10,095 nucleotides of DNA from DAOTZU01 sp034433995. Its GTDB lineage: Bacteria; Chloroflexota; Anaerolineae; UBA1429. Position 1 is the first letter of the stretch; each line of letters opens with the position of its first letter. The notes beneath the pieces are model-generated. The model saw nothing but the letters and a program-made list of their open reading frames with translations. It was not told the origin of the DNA and did not search any database. Positions 1 to 7,059 of this stretch are shown here, piece after piece. The stretch is taken from positions 1 to 10,095 of the forward strand of contig DAOTZU010000037.1 of the NCBI GenBank assembly GCA_034433995.1, given 5' to 3'. The translations under genes were made by a program, and so were the position numbers.

Positions 1-1
1 G

Positions 2-1171
2 CCCCGTTCCGACGTGTACGCTCTGGCGGCGACGGCCTACCATCTCCTCACCGATGATGATCCACGGGAGCATCCCTTTAAATTCCCCAAGCTGCACACC
101 CTTCCCAAAGACCTGGCGGCGGCCTTGGAGCGCGCCCTGCGTCCCGCGCCGGAGCAACGTAGCACAGCCGCCGAGCTGCGCCAAGCCCTGGAGGCGCTCT
201 CCACGCCCACCCGTGCCCTGGAGGCCTTTACCTTTCCCGGCGGCACCCAGATCCGCAGCGTCAGCGCCCTGCCGTCTCTGTGCGACGAGCATTGGGACGC
301 GGCGCGTTCCTTCCTCTACAAGGGCGATTTTCAGCGTTGGCTGCGGGATATCAACCGCCTGGATCTGGTGGTAGCGGCCGATGAGATCGTCCACCGCCAG
401 CCGAACCACGACGCCGGCCTGGAAGAGTTCTTGCGTGTGGTAGATCCGGGGCTGCCCCATCCCAAGATCATCGTGGATCCCTCCACCGTGCCCCTGGGGT
501 CCATCGCCCGCGAGGCCGCGCTTTTGCGCCGGGTGACGGTGCTCAACGCCACCCGTGGCTATGTGCGGGCCACGGTGAGCGCCTCGCAGCCGTGGCTGGA
601 GGTCTATCCCACGGTGCTCAACCTGTGGGCCGGCATCCCCGTGGACATTCGCATCAACGTGCACGCCGAAGGCCTGCCCTTCCGCCGCCAGCAACATGGG
701 ACCATCCTCATCCAGCCCGAAGGCGAGCCGCCCGTGGAGATCCCCTTGACGGCCCAAGTCTCCCTCTGGCGCGAGGTGTGGCGGCTCACCTGGCGCGCCC
801 TGGCAGCCGCCCTGCCCGGAAGCTGGCGCGGCTTGGTCGGCGCTTGGCGCATCGTGGCGCGGGTGGCGCGGACCATCGGCCGGCCCTTTGCCCGACACGG
901 GTGGCTGGCCTGGCTCCTGTGGTTCCTGTTGAGCGCCGGTCTAGGCGTGGGGCTATACTTTTTGCCCCCCTGGGCCCAAGGCAAGGCATTCCTGGGTTGG
1001 ATCCTCCAGCGCCCTGACACGTTGCGCGCTTGGCAAGGTTATTTGCTGCCACTTGTGCTGGCGCCGCCGGCTCTGCTCGCCGGGTTGTGGCTCTCCTTCG
1101 TATGCCTCATGCTCGGCGGCGGCGCCGTGTGGGGCGCCCTGCGCGGCGCCTGGCGTTCCTTCTTGAGTTGA
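2..1171 (+). CDS. Ser/Thr protein kinase, C-terminal part (5' end outside window), with Ig-like domain and two membrane helices
   Basis: This is the 3' part of a Hanks-type kinase gene. The reading frame is open from base 2, so the start and the catalytic core lie upstream; 389 residues are visible. The first residues, P-R-S-D-V-Y-A-L-A-A-T, are kinase subdomain IX and match P-K-S-D-V-F-S-L-A-A-T in the next gene almost word for word. After the kinase C-lobe (to about residue 68) comes a linker domain with W-D-A-A-R and G-D-F-Q-R-W-L patterns (about 74-148). An Ig/MSP-like beta-sandwich follows (about 153-253, with S-Q-P-W-L-E-V). A Trp/Arg-rich stretch leads to two hydrophobic helices (about 300-322 and 346-370). 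The gene ends 11 bp before the paralogous kinase, so the two are likely co-transcribed. Kinase family and membrane anchoring are secure; the ligand or substrate is unknown. Its C-terminus differs completely from that of its neighbour. Confidence 0.9.
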   Translation, partial: PRSDVYALAATAYHLLTDDDPREHPFKFPKLHTLPKDLAAALERALRPAPEQRSTAAELRQALEALSTPTRALEAFTFPGGTQIRSVSALPSLCDEHWDAARSFLYKGDFQRWLRDINRLDLVVAADEIVHRQPNHDAGLEEFLRVVDPGLPHPKIIVDPSTVPLGSIAREAALLRRVTVLNATRGYVRATVSASQPWLEVYPTVLNLWAGIPVDIRINVHAEGLPFRRQQHGTILIQPEGEPPVEIPLTAQVSLWREVWRLTWRALAAALPGSWRGLVGAWRIVARVARTIGRPFARHGWLAWLLWFLLSAGLGVGLYFLPPWAQGKAFLGWILQRPDTLRAWQGYLLPLVLAPPALLAGLWLSFVCLMLGGGAVWGALRGAWRSFLS

Positions 1172-1182
1172 CGAGGCCACCC

Positions 1183-3666
1183 ATGGCGATCTGCAAGCAG
1201 TGCGGCCGTGAGAACGCGGCCACGGCGCGCTTTTGCGCCAACTGCGGGGCGGAGCTTGCCCCTGCTTCATTCCCAACCTCCTTGAAACCCGGCCAGACCA
1301 TGAATGGCGGCCAATATCGCATCGTGCGCCAGTTGGGCCGAGGCGGCATGGGCGCCATCTACCTCGCCGAGAACACCCAGGCGTTCAACCGGCAATGCGT
1401 CATCAAGGAGATGATCGCCTATTACGAGCCGGGCGAGGAGCGCAAGGCGCAGGAACGTTTCGAGCGCGAGGCCCGCACCTTGGCCGCCCTCAAACACCCC
1501 GGCATCCCCGATATGTACGGATTCTTTAGCGAGGGTGGCCACAATTATATCGTCATGGAATACATCGAGGGCGAGAACCTCGAATCCTTCCTCACCCATG
1601 AGACCCGCACCGGTGAGCTCATGCGCGGCCAACCCTTGCCGTTGGCAGATGTGGTGCGCTACGGCATCGAGATCTGCCGCGTGCTGGAATACCTGGCCCA
1701 GATCGCGCCGGAACCGGTGGTCCATTGCGATATCAAACCGGGCAACATCATCATCGAGCGTAACAGCCAGCAGGCGGTCTTGGTGGATTTCGGCACCGCC
1801 AAAAGGCGCCATGCGGATGCGGCCGCGCCCGACCCCAAGCGGGCCAGCGTCTATGGCACCGTGGGCTATGCTCCCCCTGAACTTTATCATGGCCAGGCCG
1901 TGCCCAAATCCGACGTCTTTTCCTTGGCGGCCACCCTCTACCATCTGTTGACCGATGACGATCCCGGCGATCACCCCTTTCAATGGCCCCAGATGGAGCG
2001 CATTCCTCCTCCGTTGCGCTTGATCTTGGAGCGCGCCCTGGCCAATGACCTGGCCACGCGCCTGGATGCGGAACAGTTCCGCCGCCAATTGGAGGCCTAC
2101 CGCGCCTCTCAAGCGGGTACCATCGCCCCCTTGGCCTTTCCCGAGGGTAACCTGGCCACCAGCCTGAGCGGCGTGCTGGACCTTTCCCTGCGTTACTGGG
2201 ATTACGCACGACAGATCCTCCTCGACGGCAGCCTGGACGCCTGGCTGCGCCATGCGTTGCACGATCCCGTGGCCGCCAATCGGGCGCAGGAAGCGTTGCG
2301 GGAATACCCCTCCTCGGCAGACGCGGCCTTGGACGATTTCCTGCGTAGCCTGAACCCACGGCTCCCTGGGGCCCAAATGCAGCTCGCCCCCACAGCGGTA
2401 GATTTCGGCACCGTCGCGCCAGGAGCCAAACCCAGCGCGACCTTATCCCTGGAAAATCGCGGCCCGGGCGGCGCCAGGGGAACCATCAGAAGCTCCACAC
2501 CATGGCTGAAGGTGACCCCCACAACCTATGCCCTGGGGCCTGCCAAGAAACAAGAGATTCAGGTCGAGCTCCTTGCCAGTGAAAACCTTGCTTCCCTGCC
2601 CCGCCAAAAGGGGCGCGTGGAGATTCTCCCCCTCACCGGCACGCCCCTTGCGGCCGAGATCACCGTGGACGTGCGCAACGTGGCTGTGCCCGCCTCAGCG
2701 CCAACCGCATCCACCCCAGCAACCGTACAAGCCTCAGGACAGCGCCCAACGCGCACGCGCACAAAACGCGCAAGTGCGCGCATCGCGCGCAAGCGCGCAA
2801 CCGCGAAACGGTGGATCGTATGGACACTGCTCGGAATCTTTGTTTTAGGGGCTTTGCTCGCGGGCGCGGCTCACCTTCTGCCTTTGGCCCCGACGGCCAA
2901 CGTCGAGCGAGGCTTGGAGGCGCTGGCGGAGGGCCACTGGGCACAGGCGGCGCGTTGGCTCGCCAAGGTGGATCCAGAGGATAGCGCCCAGGTGGAGCGG
3001 GTGGGGGCGGCGTTGGATGCCCTCATGGTGCCCGTGGCGGGCGGCACCCTGAACATGGGTTGGGAGGAAGGATCCCTGGATCAGCGGCCAGTGCACGATG
3101 TATCGGTGGCCGAGTTCGCCATGGACCGCTTTGAGGTGACCAACGTGCAATATCAACGTTTCGTCCAAGCGACGGGTCACACGCCCCCGCGCCATTGGCC
3201 TGGTGGTCATTTTCCCAAGGGGCAGGCGCTGCACCCGGTGGTGCATGTCACCTGGGATGATGCCTTGGCCTACGCCGCCTGGACGGGGAAGCGCCTCCCC
3301 ACCGAGGCCGAATGGGAATGGGCGGCACGTGGGGACGAGGGGCGGCTATACCCCTGGGGCAACGAGTTCGATGCGAACCAAGCCAACTTCAAGAGCTCAC
3401 GACAGTCACCCCGTGGCGCGGTGGCCGTGGGCAGTTACCCCGGCGATGCCACGCCCCAGGGGATCATGGATCTCGCCGGCAATGTGCGGGAATGGACGGC
3501 GGACCGCTACGCCCCCTACCAAGATCCCCACCGCCCGCCAAAGGAGGGCAACGAGATCGCCATCCGCGGCAGCTCCTGGCGCACCTCCAACGATGTGGTG
3601 TCCGCCCGCCAAAAAGAGCGCCGGGACGCCACCGCAGATGATTTGGGGTTTCGATGCGTGCGCTGA
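1183..3666 (+). CDS. Membrane Ser/Thr protein kinase with N-terminal zinc ribbon and C-terminal SUMF1/FGE-like domain
   Basis: An 827-residue multidomain kinase. The ATG at 1183 is chosen because a GAGG lies 6 nt upstream and the protein then opens directly with a zinc ribbon (C4, C7, C18, C21). The kinase domain (about 45-305) has the glycine loop G52-R-G-G-M-G, K75, the catalytic loop H181-C182-D183 with K185 and N188, D202-F-G and A230-P-P-E. The usual Arg of HRD is Cys. Next come a conserved linker domain (about 316-395), an Ig/MSP-like beta-sandwich (about 400-498), a very basic Thr/Arg/Lys linker (521-543) and one membrane helix (about 544-568). The C-terminal domain (about 615-827) is SUMF1/FGE-like, with L-P-T-E-A-E-W-E-W-A-A-R, Y-P-W-G, D-L-A-G-N-V-R-E-W and G-F-R. 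The active-site cysteines of real formylglycine-generating enzymes are absent, so a binding role is inferred. Chlamydial Pkn1 is a known kinase with a related C-terminal domain. Confidence 0.95.
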   Translation: MAICKQCGRENAATARFCANCGAELAPASFPTSLKPGQTMNGGQYRIVRQLGRGGMGAIYLAENTQAFNRQCVIKEMIAYYEPGEERKAQERFEREARTLAALKHPGIPDMYGFFSEGGHNYIVMEYIEGENLESFLTHETRTGELMRGQPLPLADVVRYGIEICRVLEYLAQIAPEPVVHCDIKPGNIIIERNSQQAVLVDFGTAKRRHADAAAPDPKRASVYGTVGYAPPELYHGQAVPKSDVFSLAATLYHLLTDDDPGDHPFQWPQMERIPPPLRLILERALANDLATRLDAEQFRRQLEAYRASQAGTIAPLAFPEGNLATSLSGVLDLSLRYWDYARQILLDGSLDAWLRHALHDPVAANRAQEALREYPSSADAALDDFLRSLNPRLPGAQMQLAPTAVDFGTVAPGAKPSATLSLENRGPGGARGTIRSSTPWLKVTPTTYALGPAKKQEIQVELLASENLASLPRQKGRVEILPLTGTPLAAEITVDVRNVAVPASAPTASTPATVQASGQRPTRTRTKRASARIARKRATAKRWIVWTLLGIFVLGALLAGAAHLLPLAPTANVERGLEALAEGHWAQAARWLAKVDPEDSAQVERVGAALDALMVPVAGGTLNMGWEEGSLDQRPVHDVSVAEFAMDRFEVTNVQYQRFVQATGHTPPRHWPGGHFPKGQALHPVVHVTWDDALAYAAWTGKRLPTEAEWEWAARGDEGRLYPWGNEFDANQANFKSSRQSPRGAVAVGSYPGDATPQGIMDLAGNVREWTADRYAPYQDPHRPPKEGNEIAIRGSSWRTSNDVVSARQKERRDATADDLGFRCVR

Positions 3667-3667
3667 A

Positions 3668-4834
3668 TCAATACATCATATGTTCCCGATAGATTTGTAC
3701 CGCATAGAGATAGCTCTCATAGCGCACATTGGTGGAGAGGGAATGATCCGAATGAAAAACCAAGCGCGCCCCTCGCGCCTTCATCCCCTCGATATAGGCG
3801 GCCACCTCCTTCTTGATGATCTCCTTGTCGTTGGTCTCCAGAACCCGGGCATCCAGCCCGCCGATGAAGGCGATCTTGTCGCCGTATTTTTCGGCAAAGA
3901 CAAAGGGATCATTGTTCAACGCCTTGCGCTCCATCGGGTTGACGGCATCGAACCCCGCCTCCACGATCAACGGCATCGCCTCGGCCGTGCTGCCACAGGT
4001 GTGCAACACCACCGGCAGATCGTAACTATGGAAAAAGTCTACCATCTCTTTGTAGTAAGGGAAGATAAGCTCCCGCAAGACCTTGGGCGAGGCAAAGAGG
4101 CCATTCTTGTACCCCAGATCCTCGTATAACCAACAGCCATGGGGCAAGCCCACCTGCTCAAAGATATAGGCGTAATGGCGCTTATAGAAATCGGTATAGA
4201 CGCGGTTATAGTCGTGAATCCAAGCCGGATCCAGGACCAAGCTCTCATACATGGTCACATCGCCCATGCTCTGCCGCATCAACTCCCAGATAAAGACTTG
4301 ACCAAAGAACATCCACACGCCGTAAGGCGCCGCATTGGCCATGTTCTTGCGCACCGCCCTCAGATCCACCCGTTGGGGATCCAACTCCAAGAGATGCGGG
4401 CGGTAATCCCGCTCCCAGACCTCGCGGGAGGTCATCAAAAAGTCAATGTGCTCCGGGGTGCCCGATTTGTGCTTCCAATACTTGAGGGCCGCGCCGGCGC
4501 CGTTGCGGCGCACCTCCCACTCCTCGTTCTCCTCAATCAACTCGCTAACACCACGTAGCGGCATCACGTCCAGCGCCGGACCCACTCCCACCAAGTCGAA
4601 CCCGAAATGCTGCCAGGGCGGCACCGGCTCCACATATTCGCCGGCCACCGTCACCTCCTCTTGCTTGCCATCCTCGCGCCAGCGCTTTTCGCCCACCTCT
4701 TTATAGACCCTGTGGGTTGGGTACCCCTGCTGCACCCAAGCGGCCAGGGTATCCCCCCAGGGGCTCTCCATCAGGCCCACCCGTTTCGGCTTGCCCTTGC
4801 GCAATAGGGCGTCCACAACTTCTTTGGAGTTCAT
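3668..4834 (-). CDS. Uroporphyrinogen decarboxylase (URO-D) family protein, probable methyltransferase-like enzyme
   Basis: A 388-residue protein of the URO-D / cobalamin-independent methyltransferase superfamily (TIM barrel). The ATG at 4834 is preceded by a G-rich GGGGGAG ribosome-binding site. Visible marks are E238-D239 in Y-E-D-L-G-Y-K-N-G, H278-T-C280 in V-V-L-H-T-C-G-S, N-P-M-E (299-302), I-G-G-L-D (324-328) and the C-terminal F-H-S-D-H-S-L-S (360-367). H-x-C resembles part of the zinc site of MtaA/MtbA-type methyltransferases. True HemE is unlikely, because the N-terminal substrate-binding Arg motif of HemE is not visible. Many family members of this shape transfer methyl groups with a corrinoid protein, but no corrinoid protein or activator lies nearby, so the substrate is open. 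The gene converges on the upstream kinase with a single base between the two stop codons. A 12-bp-stem palindrome lies 35-63 bp upstream of its start. Confidence 0.9.
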   Translation of the reverse strand: MNSKEVVDALLRKGKPKRVGLMESPWGDTLAAWVQQGYPTHRVYKEVGEKRWREDGKQEEVTVAGEYVEPVPPWQHFGFDLVGVGPALDVMPLRGVSELIEENEEWEVRRNGAGAALKYWKHKSGTPEHIDFLMTSREVWERDYRPHLLELDPQRVDLRAVRKNMANAAPYGVWMFFGQVFIWELMRQSMGDVTMYESLVLDPAWIHDYNRVYTDFYKRHYAYIFEQVGLPHGCWLYEDLGYKNGLFASPKVLRELIFPYYKEMVDFFHSYDLPVVLHTCGSTAEAMPLIVEAGFDAVNPMERKALNNDPFVFAEKYGDKIAFIGGLDARVLETNDKEIIKKEVAAYIEGMKARGARLVFHSDHSLSTNVRYESYLYAVQIYREHMMY

Positions 4835-4868
4835 CGCTCCCCCCCATCTTGTGCGTATACAAACTCAA

Positions 4869-4897
4869 CAGAGCTACTGTAGTCGACAGTAGCTCTG
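4869..4897 (-). terminator. Perfect 12-bp hairpin between DUF4332 and URO-D genes
   Basis: The arms CAGAGCTACTGT (4869-4880) and ACAGTAGCTCTG (4886-4897) are perfect inverted repeats around a 5-nt loop. On the minus strand the hairpin lies 28 nt after the DUF4332 stop and is followed by TTGAGTTTG, a weak T-rich tract. The likeliest reading is an intrinsic terminator for the DUF4332 transcript. The symmetry and position ahead of the URO-D start also fit an operator or attenuator for URO-D. The sequence cannot decide between these. Confidence 0.55.
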
Positions 4898-4925
4898 CTT
4901 TGAGGAGAAAACCAAGACCTTGAGC

Positions 4926-5330
4926 TTAGTAGCGAACCACCCGTGGCAGCTCTTTGGCCTGCCTGATCCACTCGGCGACCTGGGCCTGGCCAGGCAGCCT
5001 GCGGACAAGCTTCTGTGCCGCGTTGACTTCCACGAGTTTCGCGTAAAGGTTCTCGGGGTTGCGCTGGGCCAGTTCGACGACGGTATCCACCCCCGCCTTC
5101 TCCAGCAGGTCGGAATACTCTTCGCCGATCCCCTTGATACGAAAAAGATCTGCCCGGTTGACCCAGCCAAGGATCAAATTGTCGCTGATGCCGGTCTGCT
5201 CCGCCAGCTCTTTGCGGCCCTGGGGAGTCGAGCCTTTTTCCAGCAACGCCTCAACGCTGGTGACGCCCGCCGCTTGGAGCTTTTGGGCATATGCCTCGCC
5301 GATTCCCTCGATCACGACAAGTTTGGTCAT
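4926..5330 (-). CDS. DUF4332 helix-hairpin-helix protein
   Basis: A 134-residue soluble protein. The ATG at 5330 is preferred over an upstream in-frame start at 5372 because AGGAGG sits 6 nt ahead of it, and the earlier 14 residues are an Arg-rich run with no family character. It carries two helix-hairpin-helix-like units: I7-E-G-I-G (about 5-31) and I65-K-G-I-G (about 63-90), each followed by a helix and an A-G-V turn. This is the DUF4332 pattern. Such motifs usually contact the DNA backbone or mediate protein contacts, but the family's role is not established. It has no signal peptide or membrane segment. A minus-strand extended -10 box lies about 52 bp upstream of the start and a strong hairpin follows the stop, so it is probably its own transcription unit. 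It is unclear whether it has any link to the sulfatase or URO-D genes. Confidence 0.88.
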   Translation of the reverse strand: MTKLVVIEGIGEAYAQKLQAAGVTSVEALLEKGSTPQGRKELAEQTGISDNLILGWVNRADLFRIKGIGEEYSDLLEKAGVDTVVELAQRNPENLYAKLVEVNAAQKLVRRLPGQAQVAEWIRQAKELPRVVRY

Positions 5331-5381
5331 GGGGGGCCTCCTGTTGAGCCCGGTACGTGTGCGTCTCCTCAAACTGAGCGT

Positions 5382-5390
5382 ATTATATCA
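5382..5390 (-). promoter_or_regulatory. Extended -10 promoter box for the DUF4332 gene
   Basis: On the minus strand the sequence is TGATATAAT, a perfect TGnTATAAT extended -10. It predicts transcription starting near 5375 and a leader of about 45 nt before the ATG at 5330. The TTGACA at 5395-5400 is only 7 bp away, too close to act as its -35 box. No good hexamer sits 17 bp upstream, which fits extended -10 promoters that need little -35 contact. Confidence 0.55.
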
Positions 5391-5391
5391 C

Positions 5392-5452
5392 GCCTGTCAA
5401 GCAGCAGCCACCAGCGGCGCGAGAAGGAACAGGCAAACCCCTCATCGTTGCC
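5392..5452. repeat. ~60 bp diverged intergenic repeat, copy 1
   Basis: Positions 5392-5403 (GCCTGTCAAGCA) are identical to 7593-7604. After a variable middle of 23 bp, positions 5427-5452 match 7626-7651 at 21 of 26 bases. Both copies have the same orientation. In this copy the outer GCCTGT and the inner ACAGGC (5428-5433) can pair. The repeat lies between the sulfatase stop and the DUF4332 promoter. Its nature (relic of a small mobile element or shared regulatory block) is unknown. Confidence 0.6.
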
Positions 5453-5502
5453 GGTTCCCTGGCAAGGATGTGTGCTCCCATCGCCAGCAGCCACGGGATG
5501 GT

Positions 5503-7011
5503 TCACGCGTAACACAACCGTGGCACCCGCCTTTCCAAGGGCTCGGCAAGATCCAGCAAGCGCCCCAACAGCCTGGCGCGATCCACAGCATAAGCGGGGT
5601 CAGCCCAATGGTTCACCTTCTCCTTGGGGTCCCGGGCCAAATCATAAAGCTCACCGTATTCCTGGCCGCAATACCAGGTCAGCTTGCGCTCCTCCGTCAC
5701 CAAGGTTTTGAGGCGCAGGCCGTGCGGATCATCCACGCACTCCACCAAGACGTCCTGGCGCACACGCTCCTGCTCCCCGCGCAGCAGAGGCAACAGATTG
5801 ACCCCATCCAGCTCGGCCCCCTGAGGTAAACCCACCGCGGCCAACACGGTGGGCACCACATCCACCAAGCTACAGAGCGCGGCCAAACGCTGTCCGCCTT
5901 CAAATCCCCGCGGCCAGCGCATCAGCAAAGGCACCCGAATGAGCTGTTCGTAATGGAAGGGGCCTTTCATCCACAGGCCGTGGTCCCCCAGCAACTCGCC
6001 ATGATCGCTGGTAAAGACCACCAAAGTATCCTCGGCCAGGCCGGTGCGGTCCAGACAGGCCAAAATGCGGCCCATCTGCTGGTCAATCAGTTTGACCAGG
6101 CTATAGTAGTAGGCCCGACCGAGGCGGGCATCGTGCTCCGTCACCTGGCGGAAATCCGCCCCTGGCCCCTGCCCCGCCACCCAAAACTCGCCGCGGATGG
6201 CCGAGCTCTCCAAACGGCCACAATGGGCCTCCCAAAAATGGGGCGGCTTATCGGCCAGTTCGCCGGGGGTGAAATCCGGCAAGGGGACGAGAGACGGATC
6301 CACCTTCTCCGCAAACCCGGTGGGCACCCCGTGGGGGTGATGGGGGTCCTGAAACCCCACGGCCAAAAAGAAGGGGCGCCGGCGGTCGTGGCCCTCCAAA
6401 AAAGCGATGGTGCGGTCGGCCGTCCAGACGCTGTTATGGAGACGCAAAGGCAGATCCCAATCATAGGCCTCGCCACCAAAACGATACGGGGAGAGACACC
6501 GGGCCTGCTGATAGGCGGTATGTTCCTCCGGAGTGAGCTGGGCTTTAACCCATTCGGCATAGTGCCCCGAACGAATGCCATACGTCACATGGCCCAGAGC
6601 CAACTCCACCGACTCAAAGCCATAATAAGGCCCACGAAAAGCGGGATAACGCTGGTTGTCGGCGAGGGCCTCGTAGGATTGTTCCGGCGTGGCCCCAAAG
6701 GCTTGAAAATGGGCTTTGCCGATGTAATATGTCCGATAGCCCACCGCCGCCAACCGATGGGAAAGCAACACCTCATCCGCCGCCAAGTTCAGGCCCACGT
6801 TCCACGCCCCATGCCGGCTGAGATAGCGCCCGCCGAACAAGGAGACCCGCGAGGGCGTGCAAACCGGGTTGGCACAATAGGCACGATCAAAGCGCACCCC
6901 CTCAGCGGCCAGGCGATCCAAATGGGGCGTGGACCAGCCGGCGCCATAGCAGCTCAGGCTATCGCAGCGCTGCTGATCGGTGGTGATGATGAGAACATTG
7001 GGCTGTGGCAT
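5503..7011 (-). CDS. Type I sulfatase / alkaline phosphatase superfamily, choline-sulfatase-like
   Basis: A 502-residue sulfatase that hydrolyses sulfate esters, or possibly phosphonate esters. The ATG at 7011 is used because AAGGAG lies upstream and the protein then begins at the family's first strand, P-N-V-L-I-I-T-T-D-Q-Q. The 43-residue extension to 7140 would be encoded by repeat DNA. The formylglycine motif is C51-T-P-S-R55. Metal and active-site residues include D12 and Q13, R55, K99 and H101 (G-K-A-H), H224/H225 (D-P-H-H-P), D336-H337 (S-D-H-G) and K349. There is no signal peptide or membrane helix, so it looks cytoplasmic. Cysteine rather than serine at the motif allows maturation by FGE or by an anaerobic radical SAM enzyme (anSME). 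Neither is clearly present here, because the neighbouring FGE-like domain lacks its cysteines. The exact substrate cannot be read from the sequence. No convincing promoter lies directly upstream. Confidence 0.93.
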   Translation of the reverse strand: MPQPNVLIITTDQQRCDSLSCYGAGWSTPHLDRLAAEGVRFDRAYCANPVCTPSRVSLFGGRYLSRHGAWNVGLNLAADEVLLSHRLAAVGYRTYYIGKAHFQAFGATPEQSYEALADNQRYPAFRGPYYGFESVELALGHVTYGIRSGHYAEWVKAQLTPEEHTAYQQARCLSPYRFGGEAYDWDLPLRLHNSVWTADRTIAFLEGHDRRRPFFLAVGFQDPHHPHGVPTGFAEKVDPSLVPLPDFTPGELADKPPHFWEAHCGRLESSAIRGEFWVAGQGPGADFRQVTEHDARLGRAYYYSLVKLIDQQMGRILACLDRTGLAEDTLVVFTSDHGELLGDHGLWMKGPFHYEQLIRVPLLMRWPRGFEGGQRLAALCSLVDVVPTVLAAVGLPQGAELDGVNLLPLLRGEQERVRQDVLVECVDDPHGLRLKTLVTEERKLTWYCGQEYGELYDLARDPKEKVNHWADPAYAVDRARLLGRLLDLAEPLERRVPRLCYA

Positions 7012-7059
7012 CGGGTGCTTCTCCTTTCCAGCGCCCAGCGCGAGAGGGCCTCGCAAAAG

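Noticed and set aside
1030..1182. Upstream start for the second kinase overlapping the first kinase gene
   Set aside because: The extra residues are Arg/Ala-rich shadow of the first gene, while the ATG at 1183 has a Shine-Dalgarno and begins the zinc ribbon.
1267..2376. Minus-strand open frame of 369 codons opposite the second kinase
   Set aside because: It overlaps the conserved kinase domain and shows no plausible protein features, so it is a GC-driven shadow.
3027..3663. Diversity-generating retroelement target in the FGE-like C-terminus
   Set aside because: The fold is used by such systems, but no reverse transcriptase, template repeat or adenine-biased variable segment is visible in this window.
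3203..4129. Plus-strand frame running from the kinase end into the URO-D gene
   Set aside because: It is out of frame with the well-supported FGE-like domain and antisense to URO-D, with no ribosome-binding site or domain.
5382..5400. TTGACA plus TATAAT as a complete promoter upstream of DUF4332
   Set aside because: The spacer is only 7 bp, incompatible with normal sigma-70 contact. Only the extended -10 box is kept.
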